A stretch of 64,000 nt of DNA from Polyangium mundeleinium. Lineage in GTDB: Bacteria > Myxococcota_A > Polyangia > Polyangiales > Polyangiaceae. The stretch's first letter is position 1. Each line of letters opens with the position of its first letter. A program made the position numbers and the translations under genes. Shown here piece after piece: positions 15,773 through 23,636 of this stretch. The notes beneath the pieces are model-generated. The model searched no databases and had not been told where the DNA came from. It worked only from the letters and a program-made list of their open reading frames with translations. Where the stretch lies: positions 4,742,501 to 4,806,500 of the forward strand of contig NZ_JAQNDO010000001.1 of the NCBI RefSeq assembly GCF_028369105.1, in the 5' to 3' direction.

Positions 15773-17098
15773 TCACACCGGCGTTGCAGCCTGCGTGTCT
15801 TTTTCCCCGCGGAAGTACGCCTCGGCCTTCTTGGGATTGCAGAGGAGCAAGAGCGGGATCGCCACGACCTGGACGAGCGCGGCGATGAAGATCGCGCGCG
15901 AGTACCCCATGCGATCCGCCATCCATCCGCCGTACCACGCCGTGAACGAGTAGCAGAGGTTCGTCATGGCCATGTAGGCCGTGAAGTGCGTCGCGCCGAG
16001 CGCCGGGTTCGAGATCGTCATGAAAAACCCGAGCGCCGCCGCGCTGTACATGCAGTACGCGAACTGGTGCGCCGTCTGGTACGCGACGAGGAAGCCGAAC
16101 CGCGGCCAGAGCTCGGGGTGCGCCCCGAAGGTCGCCATCACGATGCCGATGAGGAGCATGCTCACGGCCATGATGCTCCGCTTGCCGAAGCGATCCGCGA
16201 GCGCGCCTCCGACCAGCGAGCCCACGACGCCCGCGGGCGCGTCGAAGCTGCTGAGCGCCCAGAGCGCCTCCTCGGAGAGCCCGAGATCCTTGCGGTAGAG
16301 GCGCGTCGTGAACGTGCCGACGAGCGCGAACCCCGCCGGCGCGCAGAAGCCGATGACGAACCCGCCAAGCCCCGGCCAGAACCGCAACGTGCGGAGGAGC
16401 TCCTTCAGGTTCAGCCGCTTGCCCTCCGGCGCGAGCTCGGTGCTCTCGCTGCGGGGTCGCTCCCGCACGAGCAGGGGCACGAGCATGATCACCCACACCG
16501 GCAGGGCCATCGCGATGAACGTGGCTTCCCATCCGATGTGCTTCGCGAGCTTCGCGCCGCCGGCGCCGATCGAGACGCCGATGATCTTCGCGGCCCACAT
16601 GATGCTGTTGGCGCGCCCGGTCTCGTTCGCCGGCAGGATGTCCACCGCGAGCCCGTCCGACGCTACGTCCTGGAGCGCGGCGAACGAGTTGTGGACGAAC
16701 AAGAGCACGTTGATCACGCCGAGCCGGCTCGGATCCGCGGCGGCGAGCGCGAGGAGCGGCAACCCCATCAGGATCTCGGCGAGGAGGATGAACGGGCGCC
16801 GCCGGCCGAACCGGCCGCCGCGGTACCGATCGAGCAGCGGCCCGAGGAAGACCTTGAAGCTCCAGGGCAGGTAGGCGATCCCCATGACCGTGCCGAGCGC
16901 CTCGTTGCTGAGGCCGCGATCGATCAGGAAGACGCGGTAGCCGCCCGCGAGAAACCCCCAGGGGATCCCCTGCGCCAAGTACATCAAGCCGAAGAAGACG
17001 AAGCGGAGGATCCGGTTGTCGACGAGCGTCTTGCCGCGCGGCTTCGGCGGAGCGGTCGCCTCGGGAGCAGCGTAGAGGTTCTCGGCCGGCTCGCTCAT
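15773..17098 (-). CDS. AmpG/AT-1-like MFS transporter
   Basis: This 441-residue membrane protein has about 12 hydrophobic segments. It carries the LAQGIPWGF N-terminal helix and YLPWSFKVFLGPLLDRYR loop typical of AmpG (muropeptide permease) and the related acetyl-CoA transporter AT-1 family. A second-half loop GALADRFGKR is the MFS A-like motif. It probably imports a cell-wall fragment or small metabolite into the cytoplasm; which one cannot be read. No beta-lactamase or ampD gene is near. It lies upstream of the deiminase gene on the same strand with a 162-base gap. Confidence 0.8.
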   Translation of the reverse strand: MSEPAENLYAAPEATAPPKPRGKTLVDNRILRFVFFGLMYLAQGIPWGFLAGGYRVFLIDRGLSNEALGTVMGIAYLPWSFKVFLGPLLDRYRGGRFGRRRPFILLAEILMGLPLLALAAADPSRLGVINVLLFVHNSFAALQDVASDGLAVDILPANETGRANSIMWAAKIIGVSIGAGGAKLAKHIGWEATFIAMALPVWVIMLVPLLVRERPRSESTELAPEGKRLNLKELLRTLRFWPGLGGFVIGFCAPAGFALVGTFTTRLYRKDLGLSEEALWALSSFDAPAGVVGSLVGGALADRFGKRSIMAVSMLLIGIVMATFGAHPELWPRFGFLVAYQTAHQFAYCMYSAAALGFFMTISNPALGATHFTAYMAMTNLCYSFTAWYGGWMADRMGYSRAIFIAALVQVVAIPLLLLCNPKKAEAYFRGEKDTQAATPV

Positions 17099-17111
17099 CG
17101 AGCCGAGGCTA

Positions 17112-17669
17112 TCACGCCTCGTCGACGCCCGATGTCTCCGGGGCGCGGCGATCCCGGAGCCGCGGGAAGAGCGTCGCGCGGATCGACGCGGCCGGCTCGC
17201 CGAAGAGCGCTTCGAGGCGCGCGTACACGACGCCGACGAGCCGGCCTTTCGGCGGGCGAAGCATCGCGTGCACGAACGTCACGTCGATCTCGATGCCCGC
17301 GTGCGCCGAGGCCTCCGCCGCGAGCTCGCTCGCCCGCTCGCCGCCACGCGCGCGGTCCTTCGTCGTGCGGATCCGGATATGCAGGCCCGCGCGGAGAAGC
17401 GCGTGGTAGCTCGCCATCCACGCCATCCACGGCTCGATCACGCCGCCCGCGAGGGCCGCTTGGAGTGCGGCGAGGCGCGCGTCGACGACGTCGAGCGGCA
17501 AGGTGTCGAGCTCGTGCAGCGCGCCCGGGAAGCGCTCGGCGAGCGCCTTGAACACGGCCCGCGCGGGGAGGGGCTCGCCGCGATCCCGGGCGCGCCGAAG
17601 CGCAGCGATCTCGGCGTATTTGCCCTCGAGGGCGGCGAGCGCCTCGCGGCTCGGCGCGGAGGTCTTCAC
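17112..17669 (-). CDS. Conserved protein of unknown function, coupled to the EpmA-like gene
   Basis: I do not recognise this 185-residue soluble protein. It is rich in Ala, Arg and Glu and predicted helical in its first 90 residues (EALAALEGKYAEIAALR), followed by an alpha/beta part with IRIRTTK and IEIDVTFVHAML. The GTG start at 17669 overlaps the stop codon of the EpmA-like gene as GTGA, which fixes the start and suggests coupled translation. An alternative GTG lies 6 bases upstream. No catalytic motif is evident; a role linked to translation or EF-P would follow only from its position. Confidence 0.6.
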   Translation of the reverse strand: MKTSAPSREALAALEGKYAEIAALRRARDRGEPLPARAVFKALAERFPGALHELDTLPLDVVDARLAALQAALAGGVIEPWMAWMASYHALLRAGLHIRIRTTKDRARGGERASELAAEASAHAGIEIDVTFVHAMLRPPKGRLVGVVYARLEALFGEPAASIRATLFPRLRDRRAPETSGVDEA

Positions 17670-18979
17670 AACCACGCGTACGGGAACGCCGTGACGTCGC
17701 CGATCGCGCGCGCACCAAGCCCGAGCGCGACCAGCCGATCGATCCCGAGCGCGTTGCCGGCCGCGGGCGGCATGCCCTCCGCGAGCGCCGCGAGGAACCT
17801 CTCGTCGATCGGATAGACGGGTTTGCCCTCGGCGCGTCGCTGCGCCTGATCCCGTTCGAAGCGCGCGCGTTGCTCGACCGGATCCGTCAGCTCGCCGAAG
17901 CCGTTGCACACCTCCACGCTGCCCACGTAGAGCTCGAAGCGCTCGGCGACACGTGGATCGGCCGGGCAGAGGCGCGCGAGCGAGGCGAACGGGGCAGGGT
18001 ACTCCACGAGGAAGACCGGCCGGCCGAGGCGCGCGAGGCTCGGCTCGACGTGCTCGACGAGCAGCCGGAAGAAGCGGTCCTCGTCCTCGCTCGCCATCGT
18101 GATCGCCTCGTCCGCGCTCGTGCCCGCGTACCGCGCGAACGCCTCGCCGACGGAGATCCGCTCGAACGGCGCCGAGAGATCCACGCGTGTCCCCTCGACC
18201 TCGATCACGCGTGTCCCCGCGAGCTTCGACACGACGGACCGGACGAGCTCCTCCGTATCCGCGACGACCGCGTCCATCGGCGCGAACGCGCGGTACCACT
18301 CGAGCATCGTGAACTCGGGGTTGTGGCGGCTGCCGATCTCGCCGCGGCGATAACACCGCGCGAGCTGGAAACAACGCGGCACGCCGCCCGCGAGCAGGCG
18401 CTTCATCTGGTACTCGGGCGACGTGATGAGCCAGAGCGGGCGACCTTCCGGTGCCCCCGTGGTCAACGCTCGGGGCTTCGGATCGCCTTCGGCGTCCTGC
18501 GCCCCGAACCCCACGCCGAATGCGTCGAGGTGCAGATCGAGGCCGGGGCAGGGGACCATCGAGGGCGTCTCGACCTCCAGAAACCCCCGGCGAACGAAGA
18601 ACGATCGCACCTCGGCGAGCGCCTCCGCCCGCGCCCGGAGCGCGCGCCCCACGCCGCGAAACACGAGCCGCTCGGTCTCGGTCTCCGGCGCCTCGCTCGC
18701 CGCGCCCTGCGAGACGTTCGGCGTGTTCGGCGTGTGCCGCTCGACCACGCGGCCGCAGGCGAGCCTCCCCGCGACGAACGAGGCCTCGACGATCGCGAGA
18801 TCCGCCGGCGCGAGGGAGCCTTCGGCGAGCGTGATCGTCACGCGCGCGAACGCGTCGGCGAGGACGATCTCGTCGCCCACGACGTCGAGGACGCGACCCG
18901 CCACGCGGATCGGCCCGGGCGCGCCCGCGAGCGTGTCGAGATCACCCGGGGCGAACGGCGATACCTGGGGTTCGGTCAC
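17666..18979 (-). CDS. epmA: EF-P lysyl-modifying enzyme (EpmA/GenX-like)
   Basis: This 437-residue class II aminoacyl-tRNA-synthetase paralog probably attaches (R)-beta-lysine to elongation factor P. The core (about residues 110-437) has motif 2 RRGEIGSRHNPEFTMLEWYR and motif 3 GNALGIDRLVAL, as in EpmA. E. coli EpmA is about 325 residues; here a 110-residue N-terminal extension with an OB-fold-like IRVAGRVLDVVGDEIVL replaces nothing visible and resembles the anticodon-binding part of lysyl-tRNA synthetase. It could therefore be a LysRS-derived enzyme. The lysine 2,3-aminomutase partner epmB is not in the window. A gene of unknown function overlaps its stop codon. Confidence 0.8.
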   Translation of the reverse strand: MTEPQVSPFAPGDLDTLAGAPGPIRVAGRVLDVVGDEIVLADAFARVTITLAEGSLAPADLAIVEASFVAGRLACGRVVERHTPNTPNVSQGAASEAPETETERLVFRGVGRALRARAEALAEVRSFFVRRGFLEVETPSMVPCPGLDLHLDAFGVGFGAQDAEGDPKPRALTTGAPEGRPLWLITSPEYQMKRLLAGGVPRCFQLARCYRRGEIGSRHNPEFTMLEWYRAFAPMDAVVADTEELVRSVVSKLAGTRVIEVEGTRVDLSAPFERISVGEAFARYAGTSADEAITMASEDEDRFFRLLVEHVEPSLARLGRPVFLVEYPAPFASLARLCPADPRVAERFELYVGSVEVCNGFGELTDPVEQRARFERDQAQRRAEGKPVYPIDERFLAALAEGMPPAAGNALGIDRLVALGLGARAIGDVTAFPYAWL

Positions 18980-18997
18980 GTCGGCACGCGCGGGGAC

Positions 18998-19408
18998 TCA
19001 GCCTCCGCTGCCCCCGGTACCGCCCATGCCGCCGGTGCCGCCCATACCGCCCACGCCGCCGGTGCCTCCGGTGCCGCCGGTGCCGCCGGTGCCGCTGCCC
19101 GTGCCTCCGGTGCCGCCCGTGCCTCCGGTGCCGCCCGTGCCTCCAGTACCGCCGCCTGCGCCGCCGACGCCGCCCGTGAGCGCCCCGGGCGTGCACGCGG
19201 GCTCGTCACTGCCCGTTGGTGGGCAGCAGATATCCGAGGAGCCGAGCAACTCGGTCTTCGACACGCATACGAGGCCATCCTCGCAGTCGCTGTTGTTGTT
19301 GTCGATGCTGCAAGCCTGACCGACGCTCTGGTTCGAACACGCGGCGAAGGCGAGGCCCGCGGCGAGCGTGACCAGGACGAACCCCGGGAAGATACGGCGT
19401 GAAATCAC
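18998..19408 (-). CDS. Small lipoprotein with a Gly-Gly-Thr tail
   Basis: This 136-residue protein begins with a lipoprotein signal ending FAAC (Cys23), a Cys-rich head (CSIDNNNSDCEDGLVC, CCPPTG) and then about 55 residues of GGTGGTGG-type repeats with a GGMGG variant. The cysteine pairs would form disulfides outside the cytoplasm. The GTG start at 19408 is chosen because a longer frame overlaps pgsA; it lies 13 bases after the pgsA stop. Gly-rich tails of this kind are common on myxobacterial surface lipoproteins, but no function is known. Confidence 0.65.
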   Translation of the reverse strand: MISRRIFPGFVLVTLAAGLAFAACSNQSVGQACSIDNNNSDCEDGLVCVSKTELLGSSDICCPPTGSDEPACTPGALTGGVGGAGGGTGGTGGTGGTGGTGGTGSGTGGTGGTGGTGGVGGMGGTGGMGGTGGSGG

Positions 19409-19421
19409 GCCGGCTCTCTTA

Positions 19422-20114
19422 TCATTTTTCCCGCGCCTGCTCCGGTCCCTCGTACGCCGCCTTGTTCTTCGCGTCGATCGCATCCACGAAGAGGCTCATG
19501 TACCGGCCCGCGCTCCAGAGCGAGAAGACGAGCGACGTGTAGATCAAGAGCCGCCCGACGTGCACCAGATCGACGACCCCGAAGTCGAAGATGCCGATCG
19601 TGAACCAGTAGGGGTAGCCGAGGATCAGGCACACGATCCCGATCATCTGCAGCGCCGTCTTCGTCTTGCCGCCCTCGCCCGCGGCGATGATGATGCCCTC
19701 GGACGAGGCGATGGAGCGCAGGGCCGTGATCGTGATCTCGCGCGAGATCAAGAGCACGACCGCCCACGCCGAGATGCGCCCCATCGGGACGAGCCAGACC
19801 AGCGTGCCCGTGACGATGAGTTTGTCCGCGAGCGGATCGAGGAACTTGCCGAGCACGCTGACGAGGCCTTGCCGTCGCGCCAGCCAGCCGTCGAGCATGT
19901 CCGTGATCGCCGCGAGCGCGTAGACGCCCGCAGCCCAGAAGCAGTCGTGCGGGCTGCCGCGCCCGAGCAGGATGAGCACGACCGGGATCATGATGATCCG
20001 GGCGAACGTCAGGAGGTTCGGGACGTTCCGCGCGTCCTCCCAGAGCGTCTTGCGCCGCGCCGCCTTGATCTTCCGGAGCGACGCCTTGTCCACCTTCGAG
20101 CCGCTAGCGACCAT
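19422..20114 (-). CDS. pgsA: CDP-diacylglycerol--glycerol-3-phosphate phosphatidyltransferase
   Basis: PgsA (230 residues) makes phosphatidylglycerophosphate, the committed step to phosphatidylglycerol and cardiolipin. The CDP-alcohol phosphotransferase signature is complete: Asp72, Asp75-Gly76, Ala79-Arg80, Gly89, Asp93 and Asp97 with the standard spacing, in an integral membrane protein of about five helices. An N-terminal basic extension of about 30 residues precedes the usual PNLLTFARI start. It overlaps the upstream TPR-AIM24 gene by 11 bases, so both are in one operon and possibly linked to the membrane. Confidence 0.93.
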   Translation of the reverse strand: MVASGSKVDKASLRKIKAARRKTLWEDARNVPNLLTFARIIMIPVVLILLGRGSPHDCFWAAGVYALAAITDMLDGWLARRQGLVSVLGKFLDPLADKLIVTGTLVWLVPMGRISAWAVVLLISREITITALRSIASSEGIIIAAGEGGKTKTALQMIGIVCLILGYPYWFTIGIFDFGVVDLVHVGRLLIYTSLVFSLWSAGRYMSLFVDAIDAKNKAAYEGPEQAREK

Positions 20115-21441
20115 GGAGCAGCACCGTGCCCTCGCCCGAGAAGACGACCAAACTCTTCACCCCGGCCGGCGCCTCGTTCGGCGGGAGCGCCCGCGGGATC
20201 ACGCGCCCCATCCAGCCAAGGACGCTTGGCGCGTGCAGCGCGGTGCTCTTGCCCTCGCGGACGTCGAGCGCGAGCATCGGCCCCTTGAGCCGCGCCACGA
20301 GCGTCCCCGGGCCGCGGAGCTGCACCATCCCGACCGCTTCGCTGTCCCCCACAGGCATGCGGCCGTTCTCGTAGCTCATCGCCCCTTCGAAGCCACCGAG
20401 CAGATCCTCGCGCAGGTAGAGCGGCTCTTCTTCCAAGCTGATCGGCACGAGCTCGTGCTCCGGCGGCGGCGCGAGGACGAGATCACCGCGCCCTTCGAGT
20501 TCGACGAGCGCGTCGCCCTCGCCCCCGAGCGGCTCTTCCAGCGACTTGCCGCGCATCCTTCGCATCATCGGCTTGTGGCGTAGACCGCTCGTGTAGGCCA
20601 TCGAGCGGACGAGCGAGGGCCGCACGGCAAACCCGCTCGTCGCCGCGACGAGCAAGACGCCGCCCGGGTGCGCCACGATCTTCCCCTCCGCGGGGAACGT
20701 CAGCGTGTGGCGCCGGCCGAGATCGGTCGGCGAGAGCGGTCCGCGCGGCGGCGAGTCGGACTTCGCCGTGTTGTTCGTCGTCGTGTTCGCCGTCGGCGTG
20801 GCGCGCGGGGGCCCCGCGTCCGCGGCGGCGAGGAGCGCGTCCCAGCCCGCCGAGAGCGACTGCGGCAGCGCGCTCGACGGCGTGAGGTCCATCGTGCGAT
20901 CGAGCTCCTGGAACGAGCCCGGCGGGAGCGAGGGCCTGCGTTGCCCGTTCAGCGTCGCTCCGGTCGCGTTCATGAGCCGCTGCGCCATCGCCTCGTGGCC
21001 GCCGCGCGTAAAAGCATGGAGCGCGCGATCCGGATCGCCGAGCGCCTGGTGCGCGAGGCCGAGGTACCCCCACGCGCGCAGGTGCCCCGGCTGCTGCGCG
21101 ACCACCTTTTCGAGCTCCTGCCGCGCCCGCGCAGGTTGCCCCGTCTTCAAGAAGCAGAGCGCGAGGTTCACGCGCGGCTCGAGGGACTCCGGGTAGGCCT
21201 GGACGAGTTTTTCGTAGAGGGCGATGGCCCGCGGGTAGAGGCCGAGCCGGAAGTAGACGGCGCCGAGCAGGTCCTGGCCCTTCGGATCCGCGGGCGAGAG
21301 CTCGAGCGCCTGCTCCAGCTCGACCCGCGCCTCCACGACGCGGTTGTCCTGCAGGAGCTCGCCGCCGCGATACAGGTGGAAAAGAAAGTCCTCCCCGGGA
21401 TCACCCGAGGGAGGGCGCGGCGGGGATGCTCGATCGGCCAC
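20104..21441 (-). CDS. TPR-AIM24 fusion protein
   Basis: This 445-residue cytoplasmic protein has two parts. Residues about 20-140 carry three or four tetratricopeptide repeats (AVYFRLGLYPRAIALYEK, NLALCFLKTGQPARARQELE, YLGLAHQALGDPDRALHAF). After a Ser/Pro/Thr-rich linker, residues about 245-445 form an AIM24-like beta domain with GVLLVAATSGFAV and a final VVFSGEGTVLLHGR, named for yeast mitochondrial AIM24. AIM24 proteins are poorly characterised and act near membranes. The gene overlaps pgsA by 11 bases. The fusion suggests a scaffold near the membrane, but the partner is not known. Confidence 0.75.
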   Translation of the reverse strand: MADRASPPRPPSGDPGEDFLFHLYRGGELLQDNRVVEARVELEQALELSPADPKGQDLLGAVYFRLGLYPRAIALYEKLVQAYPESLEPRVNLALCFLKTGQPARARQELEKVVAQQPGHLRAWGYLGLAHQALGDPDRALHAFTRGGHEAMAQRLMNATGATLNGQRRPSLPPGSFQELDRTMDLTPSSALPQSLSAGWDALLAAADAGPPRATPTANTTTNNTAKSDSPPRGPLSPTDLGRRHTLTFPAEGKIVAHPGGVLLVAATSGFAVRPSLVRSMAYTSGLRHKPMMRRMRGKSLEEPLGGEGDALVELEGRGDLVLAPPPEHELVPISLEEEPLYLREDLLGGFEGAMSYENGRMPVGDSEAVGMVQLRGPGTLVARLKGPMLALDVREGKSTALHAPSVLGWMGRVIPRALPPNEAPAGVKSLVVFSGEGTVLLHGR

Positions 21442-21513
21442 GGCGCGAAGGGTACACGATGATCGCCGCGGGAAAAGGGCGCGCGCGGCGTTTCACCTCC
21501 CGAACCGGGTACG

Positions 21514-22236
21514 TCAGGGAACGGAGGCCGCCGCCGCGATGGCCTCTTCCAGCGTGAAAACGCGCTCATAGAGCGCGCGCCCCACGATCGCGGCGGCCAC
21601 GCCCGGGACACGCGCGAGCGCGCGGATGTGTTCGAGGGTGCCCACACCGCCCGACGCGATCACGGGAAACCCTCCCTTCTCGGCGAGCGCCGCAGTCGCT
21701 GTGACGTTCGGCCCGGCCTGCGTGCCGTCCCGCGCCACGTCCGTGTAGAGCAACGCAGCCACGGGCGCGCCCGCGAGATCCCGCGCGACGTCGAGCGCCG
21801 TGCGGGTCGACGTCCGCACCCACCCGTCCACCGCGACGAACCCGTCCTTCGCATCGAGCGCGACCACCACGCGCCCCGGGTGCGCCGCCGCGAGCGCGCG
21901 AACCATCCCGAGATCCTGGATCGCGGCCGTCCCAAGCACGACCTTGTCCGCCCCGAGCGCGAGATACGCCTCCGCCGTCTCGGCCGAGCGCACCCCACCG
22001 CCGACCTCCACCCCCGGTCCGAACGCCTGCACGACCGCGCGGACGAGCTCCTTCTGCACGGGCCGACCTTCCCGCGCGCCCTCCAGATCGACCACATGGA
22101 GCGCGTCGACCTTGCCCTTGAGGTTCGCCGCAAGGCCCACAGGATCCGCGTCATACACGGTGACAGCGTCGTACCGCCCTTGATGCAGGCGGACCGCCTT
22201 GCCCTCGAAGAGATCGATCGCAGGGAGGATCAACAT
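21514..22236 (-). CDS. hisA: HisA, phosphoribosylformimino-AICAR-phosphate isomerase
   Basis: HisA (240 residues) performs an Amadori rearrangement of ProFAR to PRFAR in histidine synthesis. The half-barrel repeats are visible: N-terminal PAIDLF with catalytic Asp8, VEVGGGVRS, second catalytic Asp128 in VVVALDAK, the YTDVARDGT loop and VIASGGVGT. It is alone here: hisB and hisH lie 7 kb away and hisF is not seen, so the pathway is scattered. It is separated from the DUF2288 gene by a 56-base divergent gap. Confidence 0.93.
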   Translation of the reverse strand: MLILPAIDLFEGKAVRLHQGRYDAVTVYDADPVGLAANLKGKVDALHVVDLEGAREGRPVQKELVRAVVQAFGPGVEVGGGVRSAETAEAYLALGADKVVLGTAAIQDLGMVRALAAAHPGRVVVALDAKDGFVAVDGWVRTSTRTALDVARDLAGAPVAALLYTDVARDGTQAGPNVTATAALAEKGGFPVIASGGVGTLEHIRALARVPGVAAAIVGRALYERVFTLEEAIAAAASVP

Positions 22237-22292
22237 CGCAGGCAGAGGCCTACGATGGAACCAGCCCGAGGAAAAGCTAGGCTCTCGCCATC

Positions 22293-22589
22293 ATGCGGGA
22301 ACGAATCGCCGAGACCCTCGGAGACGTCCACTGGAGCGACCTCCGCGCGCACATCGCGCGCGACGCCGTCATCATCGTCGACGACGCGCTCGATCTGCTC
22401 GACGTCGGCGTGGCCCTCGCGAAGAACGACGTGCCCGCCGTCGACGCGTGGATCCGCGCGGGCAAACTCCAGAAGCCCACGGCCGAGGAGCTCACGCGCT
22501 GGTCGCTCGACGCGAGCACACGCTTCCCCGCAGCCATCGTGCAGCCGTTCGTCCTGATCCGACGGCCCCCCGCGAAGGTATTGTCCTAG
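22293..22589 (+). CDS. DUF2288 family protein
   Basis: This 98-residue protein matches the DUF2288 pattern: VHWSDLRAHIARDAVIIVDD, LDLLDVGVALAKNDV, the WIRAGKLQKPTAEEL helix and the final AIVQPFVLIRRP. The family is small and of unknown function. It diverges from hisA. The 21-bp tandem repeat array starts about 10 bases after its stop codon. Confidence 0.75.
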   Translation: MRERIAETLGDVHWSDLRAHIARDAVIIVDDALDLLDVGVALAKNDVPAVDAWIRAGKLQKPTAEELTRWSLDASTRFPAAIVQPFVLIRRPPAKVLS

Positions 22590-22597
22590 TCGCGAGT

Positions 22598-23112
22598 GCG
22601 CGTCTCCAGGTCGTGTGCACGCGTCTCCAGGTCGTGTGCACGCGTCTCCAGGTCGTGTGCACGCGTCTCCAGGTCGTGTGCACGCGTCTCCAGGTCGTGT
22701 GCACGCATCTCCAGGTCGTGTGCACAAGTCTCCAAGTTGCGTGCACACGTCTCCAAGTTGCGTGCGCGCGTCTCCAGGTCGTGTGCACGCGTCTCCAGGT
22801 CGTGTGCACGCGTCTCCAGGTCGCGTGCACAAGTCTCCAAGTTGCGTGCACACGTCTCCAAGTTGCGTGCGCGCGTGTTCCTCGTCACGAACACGCGTCT
22901 CCAGGTCGTGTGCACGCGTCTCCAGGTCGTGTGCACGCGTCTCCAGGTCGTGTGCACGCGTCTCCAGGTCGTGTGCACGCGTCTCCAGGTCGTGTGCACG
23001 CGTCTCCAGGTCGTGTGCACGCGTCTCCAGGTCGCGTGCGCACGTGTCTTTTGCCACGTGCACGCGTCATCGAGGTCGCGTGCGGGCGCCTTCTGGTCGC
23101 GTGCGCGCGTCT
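22598..23112. repeat. 21-bp tandem repeat array (minisatellite)
   Basis: About twenty recognisable copies of a 21-base unit (consensus GTCTCCAGGTCGTGTGCACGC) run head to tail, followed by degenerate ones near the 23114 end. The period is exactly 21 from 22608 to 22860, then a gap of 43 (two units plus one base) around a degenerate block at 22876-22895, then 21 again to 23029. Two variant blocks (AAGTCTCCAAGTTGC, then ACGTCTCCAAGTTGC) occur at 22727-22761 and 22832-22866, a higher-order pattern. It lies between convergent stop codons. All frames stay open; one minus frame would read as heptads of AHDLETR, but no start or ribosome site supports a gene. Confidence 0.9.
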
Positions 23113-23113
23113 C

Positions 23114-23629
23114 TTACATCCCGCCCATGCCGCCGGCGCCGCCCATGCCACCGGCGCCGCCCATGCCACCCATGCCACCGGCGCCCCCCGAGCCGGGGCC
23201 CGCGTTTGGATCGAGGCTCTCGATCCAGAGCTTCACGCAGTTGATCTCGAGATCACTCATCGATCCGCCGAGCGGCATCTTCAGCCCGCACGGCGGCGGA
23301 TCCACGAGCTTCGCGTAGATCAGGCTGCCCGCCGCATCGATCGGGTTCGCCAGGATCACGCTCCCGCAAGACTCCGTCCCCGCGACGCTCACGAGCCGCG
23401 ACTCGATGTTCGGCGAGGCCAGGTCCACGGTCGTCGAGCCAGCCGCATGGCAGTTCGCCGTGCCGCATTTCGCCGCGAGCATCGCAGGCACATCCGGGCA
23501 GGCCCCGCCGCCCTGGAAGATCGCCTTCTCCTCCTCGGTCAACGTACCCGGACAACCCGCCGCGAGCGCGACGACGAAGGGGGCGGAGAGCGCCGCGACG
23601 CAGATACGGAAGAAGCGCGCGTTCATCAT
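23114..23629 (-). CDS. Cytochrome-like lipoprotein with a Gly-Met tail
   Basis: This 171-residue protein has a lipoprotein signal (LAAGC, Cys26). The motif C55GTANC60H61 resembles a haem-attachment site but has four residues between the cysteines rather than two, and a later KMPLGG could supply a Met ligand. The class resembles planctomycete/myxobacterial cytochrome-c-like proteins. The last 25 residues are GGMGG-type repeats. Whether haem is bound is uncertain. It follows the outer-membrane protein gene by 7 bases on the same strand, so the two form an operon next to a divergent DUF1592/DUF1552 pair. Confidence 0.65.
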   Translation of the reverse strand: MMNARFFRICVAALSAPFVVALAAGCPGTLTEEEKAIFQGGGACPDVPAMLAAKCGTANCHAAGSTTVDLASPNIESRLVSVAGTESCGSVILANPIDAAGSLIYAKLVDPPPCGLKMPLGGSMSDLEINCVKLWIESLDPNAGPGSGGAGGMGGMGGAGGMGGAGGMGGM

Positions 23630-23636
23630 CGTCTCC

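Noticed and set aside
22230-23063. The tandem repeat as a coiled-coil protein gene (AHDLETR heptads)
   Set aside because: No ribosome site, and the frame ends within the antisense of DUF2288; kept only as a possibility under the finding.
22598-23112. The tandem repeat read as a CRISPR array
   Set aside because: Units are contiguous with no unique spacers, and no cas gene is near.
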